64,000 bases of DNA from Luteibacter sp. 9135 (GTDB lineage Bacteria; Pseudomonadota; Gammaproteobacteria; Xanthomonadales; Rhodanobacteraceae): the NCBI RefSeq assembly GCF_000745005.1, contig NZ_JQNB01000001.1, positions 1 to 64,000 of the forward strand, written 5' to 3'. The translations under genes were made by a program, and so were the position numbers. Shown piece by piece: positions 1 to 9,900 of this stretch. Numbering within the stretch: position 1 is the stretch's first letter; each line of letters starts with the position of its first letter. The notes under the pieces are model-generated. The model had not been told where the DNA came from and ran no database searches. It was given only the letters and a program-made list of their open reading frames with translations.

Positions 1-572
1 GCGGCGATCCATTCCTTCGCGGTAAGGACAGGCGGGACATGCTGTTGACACAGCGGCGTCTGCAAGCGCTGGCCCATCAGTTTCTGATGCCACAGGCAAC
101 GGTCCGGACCGGTAGACCACGCATCGCGGGGATAGACGCAACGGATGTTCAACGCCGTGAATCCACGCCGCTGCGCATCCGTGGTCGGATACACGATGAA
201 GCCGTTTGCGGTGGGGAAGCTGTCGGCGAAGTTGGAATCGTTGCGCAGCCAGGACAGGTTGACTCCCCAAGGGGCAGTCGTGGGATTCGGGCGCCAGGAA
301 AAATAGCTGTCGGAGTATTTGGTCGACCGGATCAGCAGTCCCGAGCAGAAGTACGCAGGCGACTGCATGTTTCCGCAATCCTTGCGGTGATCGTCATAAC
401 GGCCCTGCAAGCGATGCGCCACATCGCCTGCCGCCTCCACGACCGCTTCGGCCTGCGTCGCAGGTGACGTCGTATCGGTCGACGATTTTTGGTGTACGAG
501 AGGGGCAGTCGTGCAGCCGTATATCGACGTCGTGAGTACGACAAGGCGTAAGCCGCAAATGAGCCTGTCCAT
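1..572 (-). CDS. Halovibrin (HvnA)-like lipoprotein, 3' end cut by window edge
   Basis: The reading frame starts at ATG 572 and stays open to the window edge, giving about 190 residues without a stop. AGGAGG lies about 10 bases upstream. The N-terminus is a lipoprotein signal (hydrophobic stretch, then SIYGC with Cys at residue 20), so the product should be a lipid-anchored envelope protein. The mature part has a DDHRKDCGN segment, CSGLLIRST, a WxPNP stretch, WLRNDSNFADSF, NGFIVYPTTD, and several spaced Cys. This pattern resembles halovibrin HvnA-type proteins of Vibrio and Pseudomonas, from memory of the family. The biochemical role is not evident. The stop lies outside the window. The overlapping frames on both strands look like shadows of this gene. 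Confidence 0.6.
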   Translation of the reverse strand, partial: MDRLICGLRLVVLTTSIYGCTTAPLVHQKSSTDTTSPATQAEAVVEAAGDVAHRLQGRYDDHRKDCGNMQSPAYFCSGLLIRSTKYSDSYFSWRPNPTTAPWGVNLSWLRNDSNFADSFPTANGFIVYPTTDAQRRGFTALNIRCVYPRDAWSTGPDRCLWHQKLMGQRLQTPLCQQHVPPVLTAKEWIA

Positions 573-746
573 GGCGATAGGGCCTCCTGGCCGGTGTGGG
601 TCGCGTCCGTCATTGTCACCGCGGTATCGCAGCGCTACGACCCAACCTTGGTGGTAGGCGTATACGAGCGTTTTTCGGCCGCGTGCAACGTAAGTGGCTC
701 AACTCGCGATGTTCCTCGCCGCCGATGCAGCGGCGGCGCAACGGCG

Positions 747-1310
747 TCAGCCAGCGATACCCACCGACTCGGACAAGGCGATATCGCGCGCCACGCCGTG
801 GCCCAGGGTGGAGATGCGCGCATCCCGCGCGCCGAGCACGGTAAAGCCGGTCATGCGGCGACAGGTGAAGGTAATTACGCGAGCGCGGGAGGCACACAGC
901 CATTCGCGATCCGGTGCGCGGCGTGGCGGTGCGTCGACCGGTACGGCGTCCGTAAACAGACCATCCCAGGCGAGATAGTCGGTGTCCGGCAGCAGGTAGA
1001 TGCGGGCGACGGTATCGCCTTCCCCGCTCACACAGTCGATCCACTCACGCGGACCTTCCGCCGTGACGGCGCAGGTCAGCCCCACGCAACGCGTCACCAG
1101 CAGCGGCGCGAGGTCGGCCGATTCCACGAGGCAGGTGTCGGCAGCCGGGGTACCAAGCACACATTTCGTCAGCGGCGGCGCGAGATAGAGCACGCCGCCA
1201 AGTTGCCCGAATCCCTCGAACAGGGTCCGTGGCGCCAGCGCCAGCCAGCGTGTGGTCGAGGAACTGCGGGCGCGCGTGGGCACGCCAAAGGACGAGAGCC
1301 AGCCGAACAT
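747..1310 (-). CDS. Hypothetical protein downstream of hemP
   Basis: A 187-residue protein that I do not recognise. ATG 1310 was chosen over the longer frame (up to 1445) because GGAGG sits about 5 bases upstream, and the 45 extra residues are Pro/Arg-rich shadow-like sequence. It has no obvious signal peptide or membrane helix. There are seven cysteines spread along the chain (for example CVGLTC and EWLCAS) and a central LLPDTDYLAWDGLF segment. It lies 157 bases downstream of hemP on the same strand with a REP between, so it may be co-transcribed from the Fur-controlled hemP promoter. A role in haem or iron handling is only an inference from position. Confidence 0.6.
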   Translation of the reverse strand: MFGWLSSFGVPTRARSSSTTRWLALAPRTLFEGFGQLGGVLYLAPPLTKCVLGTPAADTCLVESADLAPLLVTRCVGLTCAVTAEGPREWIDCVSGEGDTVARIYLLPDTDYLAWDGLFTDAVPVDAPPRRAPDREWLCASRARVITFTCRRMTGFTVLGARDARISTLGHGVARDIALSESVGIAG

Positions 1311-1446
1311 GTCGCCTCCGGGAGGTGGGACGAGTAACGGAGGCCTGGCTGGCGCGGTCCGGGGAGGTGCCGCGTGGCTTGGCGTCGGGGAGAAGGGCGT
1401 GCGTCTAAGCGATAGTGCGAGGACATGCAGCCTTGGCCTCAACACA

Positions 1447-1471
1447 TGTCGCGCACATCGTGCGCTCCTAC
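1447..1471. repeat. REP palindrome overlapping the hemP stop codon
   Basis: A 25-bp imperfect palindrome in the form TGTCGCGCACATC-GTGCGCTCCTAC, carrying the GTAGGAGC end on the minus strand. The same motif recurs at six other places in this window. The TAG of GTAGGAGC is the hemP stop codon. Confidence 0.75.
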
Positions 1472-1668
1472 TTTGTCAGGATGAGTTTGTCGTTGCGGGT
1501 CAGGCGCAGGTGGTATTCGCTGCCCTGGTGCTCGATGACGAGCTCGCGGGATCCGTCGAGCAGGTTCTTGCTTTCGATACGGCGCGTGGCGACCTGTGTC
1601 GTCATGCGCAGGGGAACGACCTTGTCTCGGCCGCCGTTGTCGGTCAGGGGAAGCGTTCTCAGCAACAT
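1468..1668 (-). CDS. hemP: Hemin uptake protein HemP
   Basis: A 66-residue protein with the HemP-family C-terminal signature: a SRELVIEH block followed by YHLRLTRNDKLILTK, ending right at the stop. HemP/HmuP proteins are small cytoplasmic factors tied to haem-uptake gene expression. Their exact mechanism differs between species and is not visible here. Start ATG 1668 has GGAG eight bases upstream. A Fur-box-like palindrome lies 34-52 bases upstream, so iron repression is expected. The stop codon TAG is part of a REP element. No TonB-dependent haem receptor follows directly; the next gene is the hypothetical protein at 747-1310. Confidence 0.88.
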   Translation of the reverse strand: MLLRTLPLTDNGGRDKVVPLRMTTQVATRRIESKNLLDGSRELVIEHQGSEYHLRLTRNDKLILTK

Positions 1669-1701
1669 GGTCCACTCCGCAGTTGAGGGTGCGGAGTTGA
1701 T

Positions 1702-1720
1702 GATAATGATTCTCAGTTAC
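1702..1720 (-). promoter_or_regulatory. Fur box upstream of hemP
   Basis: GATAATGATTCTCAGTTAC matches the 19-bp Fur consensus GATAATGATAATCATTATC at 14 of 19 positions, with a perfect left half. It lies between chpC and hemP, just upstream of the hemP start, where a Fur operator would overlap the promoter. Confidence 0.75.
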
Positions 1721-1743
1721 GTGTCAACCTCCCTGACGTGTCG

Positions 1744-2235
1744 TCAGTCCTCGACGGCGTCGTCCGGTGCCTCGTCCGGCATCGCCGCGAGCGTCCGTTC
1801 CAGGGCTTCCAGATCGGGAATGATGGCGGTGTCGTCGCGCACCAGTACGCGTGCACGGACACCGAAAGGTAGGTCGTGGCCGTCGTGGGTCGGCAGGAGA
1901 AGCTCGGCGTTGAGCGTCGTCAGGCGCGGAAAACCGTGGGTCAGCACGGCGATGTAAGGCAGCTCGGGCGTGTTGCCCAACGCTTTGAGCACCGCCACAC
2001 GGGCCGCCTGCGGCGGGGCGTCGTCGGGCAGCGCCGCCACATGGTCGAAGCGCACCAGCGGAATGCGCCAGCCACGCCAGGCGATACGACCGATCAACCA
2101 CGCCGGCGAATCGGGCACCGGTTCCACGCCAGCCAGCGTGATTACTTCCGCCACCGCGGCGTTGGGCAGCAGCAGGCGCACACCCGCGCTGGGGATCAGT
2201 ACGCAGCGGATTTCGCGCGGTAACGGCTCGCTCAT
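1744..2235 (-). CDS. chpC: ChpC, CheW-like adaptor of the Pil-Chp system
   Basis: A 163-residue CheW-domain protein. The fold spans almost the whole chain: CVLIPSAGVRLLLPNAAVAEVI at the N-terminus, WLIGRIAWRGWRIPLVRFD in the middle, and a C-terminal VLVRDDTAIIPDLEALE segment. In Pseudomonas, ChpC is a second CheW-type adaptor linking inputs to the ChpA kinase. It is the last gene of the operon and its start overlaps the chpB stop by 4 bases. ATG 2235 begins MSEPLPREIR; the upstream extension is a shadow of the chpB 3' end. No chpD or chpE homologue follows. Confidence 0.85.
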   Translation of the reverse strand: MSEPLPREIRCVLIPSAGVRLLLPNAAVAEVITLAGVEPVPDSPAWLIGRIAWRGWRIPLVRFDHVAALPDDAPPQAARVAVLKALGNTPELPYIAVLTHGFPRLTTLNAELLLPTHDGHDLPFGVRARVLVRDDTAIIPDLEALERTLAAMPDEAPDDAVED

Positions 2236-3941
2236 GGGAATTCCTCGATCAGTTTCTGCGCCAGCGCGGCCGCGTCGCCTGCGTAGGCGGCAACACGCTC
2301 CTCGCGGATGCCGGCCACCGCATGGCCACGTTCGTCGCCGATGGGCACGCTTTCGATCCACACGCGACCGCCGGCGTCGTACACCGCCTGGGCGCCAGCC
2401 ACGGCGTCGCTGCCGCGACCGTCGAACACGATGGCAAGAGCATCGGCGCCGAAACCCTCCGCCACGGTGGCGAGGACATCATCCAGGGACGGCCCCGCGC
2501 TGCGGCTCGCGCTGTCGTCTTCGCCTACCACGACGCGACCGTCGCGACGGACCTGTACACGCGTGCCGCGCGGCACCACCAGCCGCTCACCGTGCGCGGT
2601 ATGCGACTGCTGGCCCGCCACGGCCAGGTCGCCCAGCTGGCTCGACAGGTGCTGCGTGTCGTCGTGGTGCACGGCCACGAGCAGCACGGCGGGCAGGCTC
2701 GTGGGCACCGCCGCAAGGAATGCCGCGACCGACGCCTCGCTGTCGCCACCGCCCGCCAGCACGACCACGCGGCGCACCGCACGCGCGCTGCCTTCGAGGA
2801 ACATTTCGTGCGAGAACGCACCGTCGGTGCGCGGGGCAATCGCTTCTTCCAGCGACACCAGCTCCAGCGACATACCCGGGCTGACGCCATGGCTGCCGTC
2901 ATCGACGACGTCCTGGGCCAGGTATTCGGCAGCCGTCAACGTCTCGATCCCGAACTCGGATGCATCCGGACGCGCCGGGGTATCGGCCGTGATCGTATCG
3001 TGGTCGACCAGGTCCCACGAAGGCGCAGGCGGGGGTGCGTATTCGGTGGCACGGTGTTCAATATCCAGCGCGGGCATGGCGACCTCCACCGCGACCGGCG
3101 GGGCCGTGTCGTCGGAGGCCAGGCTGAACTGGCTGAGGTCGAACGCCCGTTCCGGCACCGACGCAGACGTCGGAGTCTCGTCGACCACCTCGAAGCCGGA
3201 CAGGTCGAGCGAGGCCAGTTCGGTCAGTTCCAGGGGTGCCGAAGGCACGTCTTCGAGGCCGTCGGTGCTGATCGCCGACGCATCGGTGTCGGCCAGCAGG
3301 GCTTCCAGCTCGGCCGCGAGATCGGCAGGATCGACACCCTCGTCATCGTCGGTCGTCGACAGCGCCGTGGAAAACACCAGCGGGTCCGCGACATCGCTGG
3401 CGATATCGGGCACCGCATCCATCGACACCGCCGTCTCGTCGGTCGTCGACACGAACGGCGAGGCGGCGTAGCCGTGCGCCCCGGTGATCGCCAGGTCGTC
3501 GGTCAGCGGAAGGTCGATGATTTCCTCGGCCGGCGCCGCGACACTGGCGATGGCCGCCAGTCGTGGCTCGAGTGCACGCGCATCACCCGGACGCACCGGG
3601 TCCGGCGGCGGCACGCCGACCAGTTTCGCCGCCAGGTGGCGTGCCCAACGGGCACGCGCCCAGCCTTCGAGATGGCGGCTGACATCGGAATCGTTGAATA
3701 CGAGGCGCGGGTGACCGCTTTCCACGGTGTCGTACAGGCGGTCCAGATCGTCGTCACCCGGATCGTCCAGATCGATCACCACCACGTCCGCCGACGAGCC
3801 CACCAGTTCGGCGGGCGCGAAGGCGCGCAGGTCGGATTCGTAGACGATGGTCGCGCCGTGCTCGACCAACGCCTCGCGCAGGTGTCCCGACAAGGCGGCG
3901 TCGTCGAACAGCAGCGCCACCCTCGGCGCGTGATCAGCCAT
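2232..3941 (-). CDS. chpB: ChpB, CheB-like protein with apparently degenerate active site
   Basis: A 569-residue protein laid out as in ChpB. There is an N-terminal receiver-like domain (about 1-110), a long acidic low-complexity linker (about 130-370), and a C-terminal CheB methylesterase-like domain (about 385-569). In active CheB the catalytic triad is Ser (GASTGG), His (QHMPPG) and Asp (GMGNDG). Here the aligned blocks are AGGGDS near 394, VHHDD near 423 and GRGSDA near 510. His and Asp are kept, but Gly sits where the nucleophilic Ser should be. It may be a catalytically dead scaffold or regulatory domain. The start overlaps the chpA stop by 8 bases. The alignment is by eye. Confidence 0.8.
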   Translation of the reverse strand: MADHAPRVALLFDDAALSGHLREALVEHGATIVYESDLRAFAPAELVGSSADVVVIDLDDPGDDDLDRLYDTVESGHPRLVFNDSDVSRHLEGWARARWARHLAAKLVGVPPPDPVRPGDARALEPRLAAIASVAAPAEEIIDLPLTDDLAITGAHGYAASPFVSTTDETAVSMDAVPDIASDVADPLVFSTALSTTDDDEGVDPADLAAELEALLADTDASAISTDGLEDVPSAPLELTELASLDLSGFEVVDETPTSASVPERAFDLSQFSLASDDTAPPVAVEVAMPALDIEHRATEYAPPPAPSWDLVDHDTITADTPARPDASEFGIETLTAAEYLAQDVVDDGSHGVSPGMSLELVSLEEAIAPRTDGAFSHEMFLEGSARAVRRVVVLAGGGDSEASVAAFLAAVPTSLPAVLLVAVHHDDTQHLSSQLGDLAVAGQQSHTAHGERLVVPRGTRVQVRRDGRVVVGEDDSASRSAGPSLDDVLATVAEGFGADALAIVFDGRGSDAVAGAQAVYDAGGRVWIESVPIGDERGHAVAGIREERVAAYAGDAAALAQKLIEEFP

Positions 3942-6900
3942 GGTGGCCCCCGAGGACGTCGTTGATCTGCACGATGAGATCGTTTTCCTGGTACGGCTTG
4001 CCGATGTAGCGCTCCACACCGATGTCGAACGCGCGCTGGCGGTGCTTGTCGCCGGTGCGCGAGGTAATCATGATGATCGGCACCGCGGCCAGCCGTCCGT
4101 CGGCCTTCATCTGCGTCGCCAGCTCGTAGCCGTCCATGCGCGGCATCTCGATATCCAGCAGCATCAGGTCGGGCACGCGCTCGTTGAGTTTTTCCAGTGC
4201 GTCCATCCCGTCCTTGGCCGTCATCATCTCGAACCCGTGGCGCTCGAGCACGCGCCCGGTGACCTTGCGCATGGTGATGGAATCGTCCACCACCATCACC
4301 AGCGGCTTCACGCGCACCTCGTCCTGCGCGCGCGGCGCCTGCGGCATGGCGGCTTCGGCCTCGAAGGCGCGACGCGCCACACCGTGGCGAACCAGCGGCG
4401 CCAGGTCGAGAATCATCAGCACCGAGCCATCGCCCATGATCGTGGCACCCAGGATGCCCGGCACCGAACTGACCTGCGGGCCAACCGGCTTGACCACGAT
4501 CTCGCGCGAGCCCAGCACGGCATCTACGCGAATGGCCGCGCGCAGGTCGCCCGAGCGTGCCAGCAGCAGCGGAATGTCGCCTTCGTCCGGCGTGGCCACG
4601 ATGTGCGTGCCCAGCAGCTGCGGCAGGTCGTGGATGGCGAACTCCTCGCCGAGGTAATCGAACGACGGCTGCTCGTCCGCCATGCGGTGGGCGAGCTCGT
4701 TGGGCTCGACATGCGCCACGCCATTGACCGAGGTCATCGGGATGGCGAAGCTGGTTTCGCCGATGCGCACGATGAGCGCCTGGGTGACGGCCAGCGTGAA
4801 CGGCAGGCGCATCACGAAGGTGGTGCCGCTGCCCATGTCCGATTCGATCGCCAGCGTGCCGCCGAGCTGCTTGATCTCGTTGGCCACCACATCCATGCCG
4901 ACGCCACGACCGGCCACCTGGGTGACCGTCTCCGCGGTGGAGAACCCGGGCACCTGCGTCAGCTGCAGGATCTGGTCATCGGACACGCGCGCATCCGGGC
5001 GCAACAGCCCGCGCTCGATCGCCTTGGCCCGGATGGCCTCGCGGTCCATGCCGGCACCGTCGTCGGACAGGCGCACCACCACCTCGGTGGCCTCGCGGGC
5101 CACCTGGATGCGCACCGTGCCTTCAGGGTTCTTGCCGATGGACTCGCGATGCTCGGGCGCCTCGATGCCGTGGGCCACGGCGTTACGCAGCATGTGCTCG
5201 AACGGCGCCTTGATCCGGTCGAGCATGTTGCGGTCCATTTCGCCGTTGGCACCTTCCACCACCAGCTGGGCGCGCTTGCCGACATCGTTGGCGGCCTGGC
5301 GCAGCGTGCGGCGCAGGTTGGGCACCATGGCGTCGAACGGCAGCATGCGTGTCTGCATGAGGCCCTCCTGCAGTTCCGCATTCACGCGCTGCTGCTGGAG
5401 CAGCAGGGTTTCGGACTGCCGGGTCAGTTCGTCCAGGATCGTCTGCAACGACACCAGATCGGATACCGACTCCGCCAGCGCACGCGAGTACTGCTGCAAC
5501 TGCGAGAAACGATCGAGTTCCAGCGGATCGAAGGTGGCCGAACCGGTGTCCGGATGCTCCTGGTGGTAGCGCGCGATGATCTGCGCCTCGGTTTCGATTT
5601 CCAGCATGCGCAACTGGCTGCGGAGGCGACTGACCGTCTGCTCGTGCTCGGTCAGCGTCGAACGGAAGCTGGCTGTCTGCTGTTCCAGGCGCGAACGGTA
5701 GATCGACACCTCACCCGCATGGTTCACCAGCGTATCGAGCATGTCGGCGCGAACGCGGATCTGCTCCTGCGAGGCGCGTTGCAGCTCTTCTTCCTCGAAC
5801 TCGGGCAGCAACTCCGGAAGGTCGCGTTCGAGCACCGGGATGATGTCGGGCTCGGGCACGGATTCCGGTGCCGGGATGTACTCGGCGGCTTCGCGCTCTT
5901 CGCGATAGGCCTCGGCGGTGAGCGTATCGGGAGCGATGGGCGCGCCGGCCAGGCGCGCGAACGGCTCGATATCGGCATCGCCCAGCCAGATCGGGCGATG
6001 CTGCGCGATGCCCTGGATCATGCCGTGCAGGCGATCGAAACCGGCTTCCATCGCTTCGATGGAGGCCCGGTCGCTGTCGCGCTGCCCGGAAGCCACCGCA
6101 TCGAGCAGCGCTTCCATGGCGTGGGCCATGTCGCCTACGGGCGGCAGGCCCGCCATGCGCGCACTGCCCTTGAGGGTATGCAGGTCGCGCTGCAACGCCG
6201 TCACGTGCTCGGCGACGTGCGGCTCGTTGCGCCAAGCGGCCAGGGCGCCATCGGCATGGTCGAGGATCTCTCTGCCCTCCTCGATGAACACCTCGAGCAG
6301 GTCGGGATCGATGTCCGCGTATGGCGACAGTTCGGGCACCAGCGCCGGGGCCGGATCGTCCACCGGCACATGCACCGGCTCCGCGAGCGGCTCGTGCGAC
6401 TGATCCTCGATGACGGCCGGCATCTCGGGCTCGGTGACAGGACCGGTGGCTTCGACGACCGGAGCGTCGATGTCCTCTTCCTCACTCGCCGAAAGAGCGG
6501 CATCGTAAGCATCCTCGTCCGAGGGTGTCTCGTCGATGGTCTCGTCGTCAGCTATGGCGTGGGGCTCGTCGGAGCGCGCCTCGACAAGACCGTCGTCGAC
6601 GTGCACGACATCGCCGTCGTGCGACATCGGCTGTGGCAGGTCGTGGACTTCCGCAGGCTCGCCACGACCCGGTGCATCGGCCGTAGCATCGAAACCTTCG
6701 GTCAGCGAGCGCCAGGCGGCGGCCTCCTGCTCGTCGTACTTTGCGATCGGTTCGACCACGCCTTCCGGCTTGTCGATCTCGAAACGCTCGATCGACGCAA
6801 GCAGTTCGGCCGTGAGGGAGTCGGTGGTGTCTACCGGTTGCAGGGGTTCCAGCTCGACGGGCGGCAGCTCGTCGGACGGGGCGTCGGCCGGCTCTGCTTC

Positions 6901-9900
6901 GCCAGCCCGGTGCGAAGCCGCCGCGGCCTCGAGGTCCGCCAGTTCACCCGCAAGCATGGCTTCCAGTTCGGCTTCCCGATCCGCCGGTTCGCTCGCGTGG
7001 TCGGCGACCTCGTCGATCTCGTCGAGCGGCTGCCCATAGTCCGGCTCGTACAGGATATGGGCGACGGTGGCTTCGGGCTGCTCGTCACGCAGTGCGACGA
7101 TGTGCGCCGCGAGCGCGGTGACATCCGGCACGTGCGGATCGGGCGCGTCGAACTGGTGCATGACGTGATCGACCAGGTCGGCCGTGTCGGTCAGGGCATC
7201 CACGCCTTCCACGCTGAGCGGGTGGCCGCTGGCACGCACGCGTTTGATGAGGCCCTCCAGCGGTGCCAGCACCTGGATCAGCACCGGGATGTCGACCATG
7301 CCGATGGCGCCATGCAGCGTGTGCACCGCGCGCAACAGCGCATCGTCCACCGGCAGCTCGCCGTCGCCGGCACGCGCGAGGTTGCTGCGGATGACGGTGA
7401 GGTACTGCGCCACTTCCGTGCGCAGGATATCCAGCAGCACCGCATCCACCGGCGGCAGCGGCGGCGACACGTAGGCGGGCTCGACGGCGGCCGGCTCGAT
7501 CGCATCGGTCGGCGCCTGGCCGTAGCTGGCGAACGCAGCGGTGGGCACGTCGGCGATGGTGTCGCGCGGCACCCGGCGTTTCACCTTGGTGCGCACCGTC
7601 TGCACGGCGTTCCTGGCCACATCCTCGACGAAGGCCATGTCACCCATGGCGAGGCGATCGGCCGTCTCCATGATCGCCGCGATCGGCGCGCCCGGCGTGC
7701 TTTCGCCTTCCAGGGCGGCCTTCAGCTGCGGCAGCGCATCCACCGCGTGGCGGATCAGCGCCTGCACGCCTTCATGCGGCTCGATCGTCTTGTCGAGCAC
7801 GCGGTTGAGCAGGTTCTCGACCTTCCAGGCGAACTCGCCCAACAGGCGCGCGCCCACCAGTCGGCCGGAGCCCTTCAGGGTATGGAACGACCGGCGGATC
7901 GGCACCAGGGATTCGCTGCGTGTGGCGTCCAGCAGCCAGGTGACCTGCGCCGCGCGCAGGTTGTCGATCTCTTCCTGGGTTTCCTCCAGGAAGATCTCGC
8001 GGATCTCGTCGTCGATGCCATCGACGGTGATCTGGAAGCCGGCGAACTCCGCATGACCCGTGCCACCCACTTCCTGCTCGATCTCTTCCTCGATCTCCAC
8101 CCAGTCGTCGTCGGCAACCACAGGCACGGGGACGCGTTCGGGTTCGGGTTCGGGCGCGGCGATCTCCGCCTCGGTGGGCGGCTCGTCGACCAGGTCGAAC
8201 GATTCCGCGAAGGTCGATACCGTTTCGCCCTCGTCCGCGCTCGTAGCCGGCACGGCGATGTGCTCGATCGCGGCGGTGTCGATGGCCTCCAGGGCGTCCT
8301 CGCCCATGGCTTCCGGCTCGTGCGAGGCGTGCACGGGCAACGGCCAGTAGCCGAGCTCGGCAAGGCTCTGCTGGGTCACGTCAAGGATATGTTCCAGCCC
8401 ACCGCGATGCTCGCGCGCCGCTTCGAGGTAATACTCCAGCGCCGCCAGCGCGTCGGCCAACCGGTCCATCTGCGCACCGTCGGGCACGCGGCGATCGACC
8501 AGCAGCTCGCGGTGGATGAACAGGCCGACGCCGTCGGCCAGTTCCGCGGGGCGCGACGCGCCCAGCATGCGCATGGCCCCGCCGATCTCCGCCATGAATT
8601 CCGGCGCGCCGGCCAGTTGTTCGTGGTCCCACGACGATTCGACGAAGGCGACGATCGCGTCCTTCACCTTCGACGTATTGGTGGTGGCCTCGCGCATCAG
8701 CGTGGCAAGGATGTGGCGCGCCTCACTGCGCGGCAGCGGCGACGGCCCGACCTCGGCCACCGCCGACTCGTCGCCCTCGGCGCCGAGGCGTTCGATGTGG
8801 TCGTCCAGCGACGCCTCGACATAGAGCAGCGCGCCAGCCACATCGAGCAGGGATTCCTCATCGGGTTCGCGCGCGCCCGTGGCGATCTCGCCCAGGATGC
8901 GCCGTTGCTCCCCGACCACGCGGCGCGGCACGCCCAGCGCCAGCATGCCCAGCGTGTCGCCCACGCGGTCGAGCACGTCGGCCTGCTGCCCGAGCTGGGC
9001 GGGATCGCCGTCCGGACGACGCAGGAACAGGTCGAGCGATTCCTTCACCCGCAGCAGGTCGTCCTTGATGGCGGCGGATACCGTGTCCAGTAGCGCACGG
9101 TTGTGTCCCGACATGGAACCACGCGCGTGCTCGACCTCGGCCTCGCGCGGCAGCAGGCCATCCAGCCGGTAGGTCTGGCGCAGTTCGTCCAGGCGTTCGC
9201 TGCCCGGTCGTGCCTGGGCCACGTAATACAGCAGCTTGCGTGCAAGGTCGTCGGCATCGCCCTTGAGCAGGGCCTCTTCGCCGCCATCGACCAGCTCGCG
9301 GATGGAACGATCGACACGGCCGATCAGCTGGCGCACGTCCTTCTCGTGGGCGCGCAGCACGCCGCGCTCCAGGCCCTCAAGCACGCCGGCGGCGATCCAC
9401 CACAGCCGCCGGCCGGCGAGGGTGTAACAACGCGCGGCGATGCCGTCCAGCGTGGCGCGCATACCCAGCAGCTGGCGCTCGTTGCCCTGCCCGCGGAACC
9501 AGGCCAGCAGTTGCTGCTGGAAACGCGCACGCAGGTCCGCCAGTTCGCCACGCGCAGCTTCGGCGGTCGCGGGATCGGCCGCCCCAGGCGCAGCGGCGGG
9601 CAGCACGGTGTCGAGGTTGGGCGTGAACAGGGCGGACTCGTGCAGCGACTGCTCGCCACGGCTGGCACGCAGGTCGTTCAGCAGAGGCAGCAAGACGATG
9701 GGCACATCGCGATGGCCGCTCTGCAGGCGCTCGAGGTAATCGGGCATCTGCATCATGCCGCGCATCAGCACGGCATAGGCCTCGTTGCGATCGGCCACGC
9801 GATCGTCGATCAGCGCGGCGACCAGTTGCTCCATCTCGCCGACGACCATCGCCGCGCCGTAAAGCTCCACCATGCGCAGCGTACCGTGCACCTGGTGCAG

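Noticed and set aside
1733..1747. Small palindrome at the chpC stop as a terminator
   Set aside because: Only a 6-bp stem with a 3-base loop and no T-run on the minus strand.
3940..9093. Very long plus-strand open frame (1717 codons) opposite chpA
   Set aside because: It is antisense to a clear ChpA kinase, has His/Arg/Gly-rich shadow composition and no recognisable domain. Long antisense frames are expected in GC-rich genes.
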